Assembly: GCF_000716545.1 (NCBI RefSeq)
Contig: NZ_JNWZ01000045.1
Location: forward strand, 13,932 to 77,931
Reading direction: 5' to 3'
DNA from: Kitasatospora phosalacinea
GTDB lineage: Bacteria; Actinomycetota; Actinomycetes; Streptomycetales; Streptomycetaceae
DNA: 64,000 nucleotides
Part shown: positions 35,365 to 44,803 of the stretch, one piece after another
Numbering within the stretch: the first letter of the stretch is position 1
Layout: each line of letters starts with the position of its first letter
Made by a program: the position numbers and the translations under genes
Notes under the pieces: model-generated
Seen by the model: only the letters and a program-made list of their open reading frames with translations
Database searches by the model: none
What the model was told of the DNA's origin: nothing

Positions 35365-35876
35365 GCACGTGGCACCCGCCGGCCCCGCCCGGCGTCGACA
35401 CCGGCCCGCTGCCCCGGCGTTCGGCCGTCGGGCTCCGGCTGCAGTTCTGCCTGCAGTGGTTCTGGCTGCCCTTCCGGGTGGTCTGGCAGCTGTTCGACAA
35501 TCCCGCCAGTGACTGCGTGGCCGAAGGGCACGGCTACCTGAAGTTCGTCCTCACGCCGAGCCGGTACCGCCTCGAACGCAGCGGTACTCGGCAGGAGTGG
35601 GAAGCCTGGGCCGACCGGGCCCTGGAGCAGGGCATCGCCGCGGCGACGTCGGGCGTGGCGAGCAGCGTGGACCACTACAACACCGGCAGGACGCGGTACC
35701 AGGTCAAGGGGGACGCCCTCGTGCCCCGGACCACCATCCGCAGGCGCTACTACCGGGGCATCGGCGCCGGAGGACTCGCCGTGCTGGCGGCCCGCCGCGG
35801 CTGGCAGATCGACTGGCGGGACGCGCGGAGCGCGGAGATCCGCCTCTCCCAGTCCCGGCCGGGGTCGTCCGGATGA
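35361..35876 (+). CDS. Hypothetical protein, last intact gene of the T7SS-like operon
   Basis: This 171-residue protein overlaps the previous gene by 4 bp. It has a Pro-rich start, an aromatic-rich stretch (LRLQFCLQWFWLPFRVVWQLF, about 27-47) that may sit at the membrane, LTPSRYRLERSGTRQEWEAWADRAL (about 64-88) and a basic C-terminal half. The function is unknown. Its N-terminal half is duplicated, in damaged form, immediately downstream. Confidence 0.7.
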   Translation: MSTWHPPAPPGVDTGPLPRRSAVGLRLQFCLQWFWLPFRVVWQLFDNPASDCVAEGHGYLKFVLTPSRYRLERSGTRQEWEAWADRALEQGIAAATSGVASSVDHYNTGRTRYQVKGDALVPRTTIRRRYYRGIGAGGLAVLAARRGWQIDWRDARSAEIRLSQSRPGSSG

Positions 35877-36151
35877 GCGGCCGGCACCCGCTGGCCCCGC
35901 CCGGCTCCACGGCGGCCCGCCGCGCGAGCGTTCGACGGGCGCGCTGTGGCTGCGGTTCCGCCCGCAGCGGTTCCGGTCGCCCGTCCGGTGCTTCCTGCTC
36001 GACGGTGCGGGGGGCGCTCACCCCGACCCGGTACCGCCTCGAACGGCGCGGCGCCCGGGAGGCGTGGGCCGGGCCGGTCCCGGACCGGGCGCTCCCGCGG
36101 GCGCAGGAGGCCGTGGACGACCGGCGGGCGGAGAACGGCAGCGGCAAGTAG
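35873..36151 (+). pseudogene. Frameshifted, shortened duplicate of the upstream gene
   Basis: The open frame has 92 codons. Its start (MSGRHPLAPPGS) and end (LTPTRYRLERRGAREAWA) match the start and middle of the 35361 product (MSTWHPPAPPGV, LTPSRYRLERSGTRQEWEA). Between them the match lies in another reading frame: 35940-36000 read in that frame gives ALWLRFRPQRFRSPVRCFLL, the counterpart of GLRLQFCLQWFWLPFRVVWQLF. So the copy carries two offsetting frameshifts, plus loss of a ~15-residue segment and of the C-terminal half. It is best read as a decaying tandem duplicate, though the ORF may still be translated. Confidence 0.7.
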
Positions 36152-36159
36152 CCGTGCGG

Positions 36160-36480
36160 CTACTCCTCGAACGGCTCCTCGCTGAACCGGAACCAGGCCC
36201 GCGGCGGTTCCACGTGCAGCAGGAACTCGGTCACCGGACCGTCGGGGGAGTGCAGGGCGCAGGCGGCCTCCAGCGGGTCGTAGGCCCGCTCCCAGGCCCC
36301 CCACTCCTCGGCCTCGGCCGGCCGGCGGCACTCGGCGAAGCCGGGCGCGAACTCCGGCCAGGCCGGGCCGGGGAGGAACTCGCCGCCCAGCCAGGGGAAG
36401 TCCGCCTCGTCGATCCGGATCTCGCCGACCAGTTCGGTGCCGCGCAGCAGGCGCCAGGTCTCCTCGGTGGACAGGGCCAT
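36160..36480 (-). CDS. Small hypothetical protein
   Basis: This 106-residue acidic protein (MALSTEETWRLLRGTELVGEI) has IRIDEADFPWLGGEFLPGPAWPEF and ends LLHVEPPRAWFRFSEEPFEE. It has many aromatic residues and no Cys pair, signal or membrane helix. Similar proteins appear in streptomycetes as I recall, without known function. It is convergent with the T7SS-like operon, 8 bp from the end of the duplicate, and divergent from geosmin synthase. Confidence 0.75.
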   Translation of the reverse strand: MALSTEETWRLLRGTELVGEIRIDEADFPWLGGEFLPGPAWPEFAPGFAECRRPAEAEEWGAWERAYDPLEAACALHSPDGPVTEFLLHVEPPRAWFRFSEEPFEE

Positions 36481-36645
36481 CGGGTGCTCCACGGGTGCGG
36501 GAGAAGGGGGACGGGACAGTCTGCCGCGAGGGTCCGACACCCCGGGCGTCAGGGCGGCGCGCGGCGGATTCACCCGTGCGGGTGGATTGCGGAATCCGAG
36601 TGGCCGAGCGGGGTAACGGTGACCACGGGCCCGTGGGCTCGTTAG

Positions 36646-38883
<2,238 letters not shown>

Positions 38884-38896
38884 CGCGGCGGGAGCG

Positions 38897-38933
38897 GGCA
38901 GGGGCGCGGAGGGTGGACCTCCGCGCCCCTGCC
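38897..38933. terminator. Bidirectional terminator downstream of geoA
   Basis: A 16-bp perfect stem (38897-38912 with 38918-38933) and a 5-nt loop lie between convergent geoA and the 38952 gene. Confidence 0.85.
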
Positions 38934-38951
38934 GGTGCGACTCCGGTGCGC

Positions 38952-39878
38952 CTACTGCCAGTTGTCCTGCTGGGGCCGTACCGGCGGCGCCTGGTGCGGG
39001 ACGGGCGCCGGGGCCGGGTGGTGCGGGTGGTGGCGGTGGCCCCGGGGGTGGCGGGTGAGGGTGTAGCCGAGGACACCGGCGAGGGCGGCCAGGACGCCGC
39101 CCGCGACGGTCCACCACCAGCGGGTGTTCCAGCCCGAGAAGAGGTCCGAGTACCAGTGGGTCTCTTCCTCGGCGGGCGCGGCCGCGTACGTCGCGCTCGC
39201 GCTCGGCGCCGGGGTGGCCGCCGTCGCGGCCGCCGTCGCGCCGGCGTTCACCGGCGGCACCAGCGGGTCCTTGAGCGAGCCGCCCTCGGGCTGGGCGTCG
39301 TCCGCGCCGCCCTTGGTGGCGACGTGCACGTGGACGGTGGCGGCCAGACCGAGGTCGGTCTGCGGGATGTCCGTGGTGGACAGCCGGACGTAGTACGTGC
39401 CGGGCAGCGGGTCGCCGGACCAGGGCTCGGCCCAGGAGCGGATCTGCCGCAGCGTGCAGCTCAGCTCCAGGGTGGTCGCGCTCTGCTCGGCGGTGCCGTT
39501 CTGCGGTCCGGCGGTGCAGGACTGCCGGCGGCGCAGGCCGTCGAACAGCTCGACCGTCCAGGTCTGCGCGCCGTGCCGGTCCGCGGCGTCCGGCAGGGTG
39601 ACCTTGACCTGGACGGTCGGGGTCTGGCCCTCGGCGGCGGGGAACGCCCAGTACAGGTAGTCGCCGGTGGAGACCGGGACGTCCGCGTCCTGGCCGGAGG
39701 CCAGGGTGGTCGCGGTCAGGAAGCTGGTGCCCACCGAGTTCAGCACCGGCTTCGCGGTGCCGGACGCCGAGGCGGACGGCGGGGCGGACGGGGACGCGGC
39801 CGAGGCCGACGGCGTGGCCGGCAGGAGCAGGCCGGTGAACGCGGCGGCCATGGCCGCGGCGGTGCGGAGCTTGCGCAT
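38952..39878 (-). CDS. Secreted membrane-anchored protein, partner of the VWA protein
   Basis: This 308-residue protein has a signal peptide (MRKLRTAAAMAAAFTGLLLPATPSAS region), a Ser/Ala/Pro linker, a beta-rich extracellular domain with two Cys (SCTAG, SCTLR) that may pair, a Thr/Ala/Pro-rich stalk, a C-terminal membrane helix (WTVAGGVLAALAGVLGYTL, about 255-273) and a His/Pro-rich cytoplasmic tail. It starts 2 bp after the stop of the VWA gene, so the two are translationally coupled and probably work together at the cell surface. Its domain resembles the last part of the VWA protein in style (both include a VRL/LSC-type beta segment), but I cannot name a family. Confidence 0.8.
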   Translation of the reverse strand: MRKLRTAAAMAAAFTGLLLPATPSASAASPSAPPSASASGTAKPVLNSVGTSFLTATTLASGQDADVPVSTGDYLYWAFPAAEGQTPTVQVKVTLPDAADRHGAQTWTVELFDGLRRRQSCTAGPQNGTAEQSATTLELSCTLRQIRSWAEPWSGDPLPGTYYVRLSTTDIPQTDLGLAATVHVHVATKGGADDAQPEGGSLKDPLVPPVNAGATAAATAATPAPSASATYAAAPAEEETHWYSDLFSGWNTRWWWTVAGGVLAALAGVLGYTLTRHPRGHRHHPHHPAPAPVPHQAPPVRPQQDNWQ

Positions 39879-39880
39879 CG

Positions 39881-41218
39881 TCAGTTCTCCCGCCAGACGG
39901 AGATCCGCCAGCGTGCCAGCCAGCCGAAGATCAGACCGGCGAGCAGGCCGGCCAGGGTCAGGACGCCGAGCAGGATCCAGCCGCGGCCCAGGCCCATCGC
40001 GGGGCCGTCCGGGGCCGGGGAGGCGGCGGCGACGTCCACCGTCAGCTCCAGCGGCAGGCCCGGGTCGGCCTGCACGGCGGCCTGCGGGGCGAAGGAGTTG
40101 CTGACCACCAGGCACACCGTCCGGACGGCCGAGCCCGAGCCCGAGCCCTTCGACGGCGAGGGGGAGGCCGAGTCGGAGTCGTCCTCGGCGGCGGACCAGC
40201 GCACGCCGGTCGACGCCACGTCGGTGCGGCCCGAGCCGGCGTCGTTGCCGCGCACCAGCTCCTGGCCGCTGTTGTCGGTGGCCTGCAGCAGCACCCCGTA
40301 GTCCCGGGCGACGGCCCGGTCCGGGGTGACGCTGACCGAGGCGCGCAGCTCCTCGCCCGCCTTCACCGGCACCCGGTACACCCGGTGCTCGGAGAACTTC
40401 TCCCGGTCGGTGTACACGCCGGGCGTCAGGATCGGGGCGTCCGCGCACTTGTCGGCGCCGACCACCTGCGCCGGGGTGACGCTGTGGGTGTCCTGGGCGC
40501 GCTCGACCAACTGCTTGACGCGCTTGGTCAGCTGGTCCTGGCTGCGCACGTCGGTGAACGTGCCGCCGGTCGCGTTGGCGATGCAGATCAGCTGCTGCCG
40601 GGTCTTGTCGTCGTGCGCCAGGCCGAGGGTGTCGACCACCAGGTGGATGCCCTTGCTGGCCAGTTCGCGGGCCACGTCGCACGGGTCCGGCGGGGCGCAG
40701 GTGTCCTCGCCGTCGGTGATCAGCACGATCCGGCGGGTGGTCGGGCCGGTGCCCAGGTCCTCGGCGGCGGCGCGCAGCGCGATCCCGATCGGGGTCCAGC
40801 CGGTCGGACGGACGGTGGCGACGGCCGTCTTGGCCTCCACCTTGTTCGTCTTCCCGACCGGGTAGAGCTGCTGGGTGTCCTTGCAGCCCTCCTTCTGGTC
40901 CTTGCCCGGGTACGTCGCGCCGAGGGTGCGGATGCCGAACTCGGTCTCCTCCGGCAGCGCGTCGATGACCTCGTTGATCGACTGCTGGGCGACCGTCATC
41001 CGGCTCTTGCCCTGGATGTCGGCGGTCTGCATCGACCCCGAACCGTCCAGGATCAGGTCGACCTTGGGCGCCTCGGTCGCGGCGGGCGGGGTCCCTGGCT
41101 CGTCGGCGTGCGCGGGGAAGGTGCCCAGCGCGCTGCCCACGACTATCGTCAGGGCCCCGAGCAGGGCGGCCGCGCGGGCCGTCCGTCGTGGTGTGGTGGG
41201 TGTGATCACCCGCCGCAT
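39881..41218 (-). CDS. Secreted von Willebrand factor A domain protein
   Basis: This 445-residue protein has a signal peptide (cleavage near AHADE), then a VWA domain (about 52-225) with the metal-site motif LILDGSGSM, a Thr in PTGWTPIGIAL and LITDGEDTCAPP. A beta-rich domain follows, then a Ser/Pro linker, and the protein ends with a membrane helix (WILLGVLTLAGLLAGLIFGWLA) and a short basic tail. VWA domains bind proteins through Mg2+/Mn2+. It has four or more Cys in the secreted part. It is coupled to the 38952 gene; expression, topology and function are otherwise unknown. Confidence 0.87.
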   Translation of the reverse strand: MRRVITPTTPRRTARAAALLGALTIVVGSALGTFPAHADEPGTPPAATEAPKVDLILDGSGSMQTADIQGKSRMTVAQQSINEVIDALPEETEFGIRTLGATYPGKDQKEGCKDTQQLYPVGKTNKVEAKTAVATVRPTGWTPIGIALRAAAEDLGTGPTTRRIVLITDGEDTCAPPDPCDVARELASKGIHLVVDTLGLAHDDKTRQQLICIANATGGTFTDVRSQDQLTKRVKQLVERAQDTHSVTPAQVVGADKCADAPILTPGVYTDREKFSEHRVYRVPVKAGEELRASVSVTPDRAVARDYGVLLQATDNSGQELVRGNDAGSGRTDVASTGVRWSAAEDDSDSASPSPSKGSGSGSAVRTVCLVVSNSFAPQAAVQADPGLPLELTVDVAAASPAPDGPAMGLGRGWILLGVLTLAGLLAGLIFGWLARWRISVWREN

Positions 41219-41305
41219 CCTAGGGCCCGTCAGTTCGATTCACCCGACGCGGGTGGCGGACGCCCCCTAACCTGAACGGACGGGCGGAGCGGGCGAGGAG
41301 AGCGC

Positions 41306-42214
41306 ATGACGGTGCGTCTGGCCGGGGTCGGAAAACGCTACGGGCGCGGCGGACGGTGGATCCTGCGGGACGTCCGGCTGGCGCTCGCGCCGGGCGGGAT
41401 CGTCCGGGTCGAGGGCGCCAACGGGAGCGGCAAGTCCACCCTGCTCAAGCTGCTGGCGGGCATCGAGCGCGCCGATCGGGGCACGGTCGAGATCCCCGGC
41501 AGCCGGGCCTACGTGCCCGAACGCTTCCCGCCCGCACTGCCGTTCGGCGCCCGCGACTACCTGTGCCACCTCGCCCGGGTCCGCGGCCTCGGCGCCGAGC
41601 AGGGCCGCCGCCGCGCCGACCACTGGCTGGAGCGCTTCGGGATCGCCGGGTACGCGGACACCCCGATCGGCCGGCTCTCCAAGGGCACCTGCCAGAAGGT
41701 CGCGGTCGCCCAGGCCCTGCTGGCCGAGGCGGACCTGCTGCTGCTGGACGAAGCCTGGACCGGGCTGGACCAGGCGGCCCGCGGCGAACTCGACGCGGCG
41801 GTCGCCGAACGGGCCGCCGACGGCGGCCTGGTGGTGTTCGTCGACCACGACCCCGGCCGCCTGGCCGGCCTCGCCACCGCCGGACACCTCGTCAAGGACG
41901 GCGCCCTGCACGACACTCCGGTCACCGGCGCGGACCGGGACGGCCCCCGCGCGGTGATCGTGGTCCGCGCCGAGCACCTCCCAGAGCACCTGCCCGGCCA
42001 CCCCGAGCGCAAGCCGCTCGCCGACGGCACCACCCGCCTGGAGGTGGCCGCCCCGCACTCGGACACGCTGCTGCGCAGGCTCCTCAACTCGACGCCCGCC
42101 GTGCACGTCCACAGCGTGCACGCCCCCGAAGAGCCCGGACCCGAAGAGCCCGAACACCGAGAGTCCGAACACCGAGAGTCCGAACACCGAGAGCCCGAAG
42201 GAGACCGGCCGTGA
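41306..42214 (+). CDS. ABC transporter ATP-binding protein
   Basis: This 302-residue protein has Walker A GANGSGKST (about 37-45), a signature LSKGTCQKV (in place of LSGGQ), Walker B LLLLDEAW and the switch VDHD. The C-terminal ~90 residues are an extra domain ending in a Glu/His/Arg-rich repeat tail. It is coupled to the membrane gene that follows (GTGA overlap) and together they form a small export system. Substrate unknown. Confidence 0.88.
   Translation: MTVRLAGVGKRYGRGGRWILRDVRLALAPGGIVRVEGANGSGKSTLLKLLAGIERADRGTVEIPGSRAYVPERFPPALPFGARDYLCHLARVRGLGAEQGRRRADHWLERFGIAGYADTPIGRLSKGTCQKVAVAQALLAEADLLLLDEAWTGLDQAARGELDAAVAERAADGGLVVFVDHDPGRLAGLATAGHLVKDGALHDTPVTGADRDGPRAVIVVRAEHLPEHLPGHPERKPLADGTTRLEVAAPHSDTLLRRLLNSTPAVHVHSVHAPEEPGPEEPEHRESEHRESEHREPEGDRP
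42146..42199 (+). repeat. 15-bp tandem repeat in the ABC gene 3' end
   Basis: Three full 15-bp units (gagyccgaacaccga; 42146, 42161, 42176) and a partial fourth encode the tail pattern EPEHRESEHRESEHREPE. The repeat keeps the reading frame, so unit number could vary without destroying the protein. Confidence 0.85.
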
Positions 42215-42855
42215 CGCTGCGCGCCCTGACGCGGTACCACCTGGAGCTGCTGGTGCGCTCGCAGCGCTGGCTCGCGCCGGCGCTGGCGTACGTGGTGGTG
42301 CTGGGCCTGGGCCTGTCGGGCGGGGACGACGTGGCGGGGGCGGCGGCCTTCTCGGCGGGGCTGCTGGTGCCGGTGATGGGCTGGCTGGTGCGCGCGGCGG
42401 TGGGGGCGGAGCCCGCGCAGTCCAGGGCCTGCCTGGTCGCGGCGGCGGGCTGGCCGCGGGTGCACCTGGCCGCACTGCTGGCGGCGGCGCTCGCGGGGCT
42501 GGGCCTGGGCGCGGCGGGGCTGGCCGCGGTGCTGGTGCTGGGCAGCCGCGGGTCGGGCGCGGCGGTCGCCGGGGGCGCGGTGGCGACGGTGGTGTGCGCG
42601 CTGTCGGGGGCGGCGGTGGGCGCGGTGTGCAACCGCCCGGTGGTGACGGGGTCGTACGCGGTGCCGCTGGGGCTGGGCGGGGTGGTGGCGGTGCTGCTGC
42701 TGCCGTGGTCGCCGGCGAACGCGGTGGTGCGGGCGCTGGTGCTGGGCGCGCGGCAGGCGCCGGGCGTGCCGTGGTGGACGCTCCCGGCCGCGGCGGCCTT
42801 GGCGGCGGGGTGCTGCTGGGCGGCGGTGGCGGTCGCGGTGCGGCGCGGCGTCTGA
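42211..42855 (+). CDS. ABC transporter membrane subunit
   Basis: This 214-residue protein has about six transmembrane helices with very high Ala/Gly/Leu/Val content (LAPALAYVVVLGLGLSGGD, VHLAALLAAALAGLGLGAAGLAAVLVLG). It starts on GTG overlapping the stop of the ATPase gene by 4 bp. It resembles the short ABC-2-type permeases that pair with a separate ATPase. No substrate clue. Confidence 0.82.
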   Translation: MTLRALTRYHLELLVRSQRWLAPALAYVVVLGLGLSGGDDVAGAAAFSAGLLVPVMGWLVRAAVGAEPAQSRACLVAAAGWPRVHLAALLAAALAGLGLGAAGLAAVLVLGSRGSGAAVAGGAVATVVCALSGAAVGAVCNRPVVTGSYAVPLGLGGVVAVLLLPWSPANAVVRALVLGARQAPGVPWWTLPAAAALAAGCCWAAVAVAVRRGV

Positions 42856-42969
42856 GTGCGGGGCCCGGCGGCGGGAAACGGACACACCGGTCTGGATCGG
42901 ATCAAATGCTGCTAATTCTGGCTAGGGTGCTGGGGGACGTGCCCAATGCCTGTCGGAAGGAAGCCCGCC

Positions 42970-43473
42970 GTGAGCAACCTGTTCGCGATCGCCTACCCGG
43001 ATGTCGCCACCGCGCAGAAGGTCCGTGACGAGCTGATCGGGCTGCAGAAGCAGAAGCTGATCGACCTCGAGGACATCGTGGTGGCCGAGCACCGCGAGGA
43101 CGGCAGGATCAAGCTGCACCAGGCCGTGTCCAACGCCGGCATGGGCGCCGCCTCCGGCGCGCTGTGGGGCGGCGTGATCGGCCTGCTGTTCTTCATGCCG
43201 TTCCTGGGTGCGGCGGTCGGCGGCGCGACCGGCGCGGCGGTCGGCTCCTCCACCGACACCGGCGTGGACGACGACTTCATGCGCCGGCTCGGCGAGAAGC
43301 TGGAGCCGGGCAACGCCGCGGTCTTCGCCCTGGTCCGCTCGGCGACGCAGGACAAGGTCATCCCGGCGGTCGCCCGGTTCGGCGGCGAGCTGATCCAGAC
43401 CTCGCTGAGCCACGAGGAGGAGGAGCACCTGCGGGAGATCGCCAAGGCGGCGTACCCGGCGTCCACGCTCTGA
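42970..43473 (+). CDS. DUF1269 membrane protein
   Basis: This 167-residue protein (GTG start with GGAAGG 8 bp upstream) has the DUF1269 pattern: FAIAYPDVATAQKVRDEL, LIDLEDIVVAEHREDG, a Gly/Ala-rich glycine-zipper-like hydrophobic middle (GAASGALWGGVIGLLFFMPFLGAAVGG) and DKVIPAVARFGGELIQTSL. A role in membrane or stress physiology is possible; none is established here. Its last ten codons (AKAAYPASTL and stop) are part of the left arm of the long inverted repeat that follows, so a second, inverted copy of this end exists at 43594-43652. Confidence 0.85.
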   Translation: MSNLFAIAYPDVATAQKVRDELIGLQKQKLIDLEDIVVAEHREDGRIKLHQAVSNAGMGAASGALWGGVIGLLFFMPFLGAAVGGATGAAVGSSTDTGVDDDFMRRLGEKLEPGNAAVFALVRSATQDKVIPAVARFGGELIQTSLSHEEEEHLREIAKAAYPASTL

Positions 43474-43652
43474 CGCACCCGCGGACTCCCTCCGGCGGGG
43501 GGCCGGGGGCCCCGGCGCCCCGCAACCCCCCGGCCGTGCCCCCTCCCGCTCGGGGGGGGGGGTGGGGGGGGGGCCCCTGCGGCGCGGGCCCCGCCGCCGG
43601 AGGGAGTCCGCGGGTGCGTCAGAGCGTGGACGCCGGGTACGCCGCCTTGGCG
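43440..43652. repeat. 59-bp perfect inverted repeat around a G/C-tract spacer
   Basis: The arms 43440-43498 and 43594-43652 are exact reverse complements. They enclose 95 bp of low-complexity GC, including two ~10-nt G runs (43551-43560 and 43564-43573). The left arm is the 3' end of the DUF1269 gene plus 25 bp of downstream sequence. The right arm ends exactly where recognisable FtsW/RodA coding begins. Either a foldback inverted duplication has replaced the ftsW 5' region, or it is an assembly artefact at a hairpin-prone site. Confidence 0.93.
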
Positions 43653-44803
43653 TGGCGCACGCCGCGGTGCGCTGGCGCGCCACGTGGGCGGACCCGCTGC
43701 TGCTGCCGATCGCGGTGCTGCTGAACGGCATCGGACTGGTCGTCATCTACCGGCTGGACCGCAACACCCCCAACAGCGAGGCCGCGCCCACCCAACTGCT
43801 CTGGTCCACCCTCGGGGTGGGCCTGTTCATCGCGGTGCTGCTCCTGCTGCGCGACCACCGCCGCCTCCAGCGCTACGCGTACGTCGGGGCGTTCGTCGCC
43901 CTCGTCCTGCTGGTGCTGCCGGTGTTCTTCCCGCCGGTGTACGGCTCGCGGATCTGGATCACGCTGGGCCCGCTGTCCTTCCAGCCCGGCGAGTTCGCCA
44001 AGATCCTGCTGGCGGTCTTCTTCGCCGCCTACCTGGCCGCGCACCGGGACGCGCTGGCGCTGACCGGCCGCAAGGTGCTCTGGTTCCAGCTGCCGCTGGG
44101 CCGGGTGCTCGGGCCGGTGCTGCTGATCTGGGCCGCGTTCGTCGGCGTGCTGGTCCTGGAGACCGACCTCGGCACCTCGCTGCTGTTCTTCGGCCTGTTC
44201 GTGGTGATGCTGTACGTCGCCACCGCCCGCACCGGCTGGATCGTGATCGGGCTGCTGCTGTCCGCGCTGGCCGCCGTCGGCGTGGGCTGGCTGTCGCCGC
44301 ACGTGCACAGCCGGGTCACCGAGTGGCTGCACCCGCTGGCCTCGATCGGCGCCGGGCAGGGCGCCAACCAGATCGCCCAGTCGCTGTTCGCGTTCGCCTG
44401 GGGCGGCCAGCTCGGCACCGGCCTGGGCCTGGGCCACTCCTCGCTGATCGGCTTCGCCACCAAGTCCGACTTCATCCTGGCCACCGTCGGCGAGGAGCTC
44501 GGCCTGACCGGCCTGTTCGCGGTGTTCCTGCTGTACGCCCTGTTGGTCTCCCGGGGCTTCAGGACCGGCATCGCGCTGCGCGACCCGTTCGGGCGGCTGC
44601 TCGCCATCGGCCTGGCCGCGCTGGTGGCGATCCAGGTGTTCGTGGTCGCCGGGGGCGTCCTCGACCTGATCCCGCTGACCGGCATGACGCTGCCGTTCAT
44701 CGCCCAGGGCGGCTCGTCCGTGGTCACCAACTGGGTCATCGTGGCGCTGCTGGTGCGCACCAGCGACCTCGCCCGGCGGCCCGTCCCCGAGGAGGACGCG
44801 TGA
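43652..44803 (+). pseudogene. FtsW/RodA/SpoVE-family gene lacking its 5' end
   Basis: From the repeat junction the frame encodes 383 residues of a SEDS peptidoglycan polymerase: ATWADPLLLPIAVLLNGIGL, LSFQPGEFAKILLAVFF, ETDLGTSLLFFGLFVVML, GGQLGTGLGLG, SDFILATVGEELGLTG and MTLPFIAQGGSSVVTNW. Family members usually have ~60-70 more N-terminal residues with two membrane helices before the GVAH/ADPLLLP region; these are missing, and the upstream in-frame sequence comes from the inverted repeat. A GTG at 43652 lies at the junction but has no native ribosome binding site. It overlaps the next PBP gene by 4 bp, forming a SEDS-bPBP pair. If the assembly is right, it is probably non-functional. Confidence 0.75.

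Noticed and set aside
43551..43573. G-quadruplex regulatory element in the G-tracts
   Set aside because: The tracts lie inside the suspected foldback/assembly junction, so the sequence itself may be wrong.
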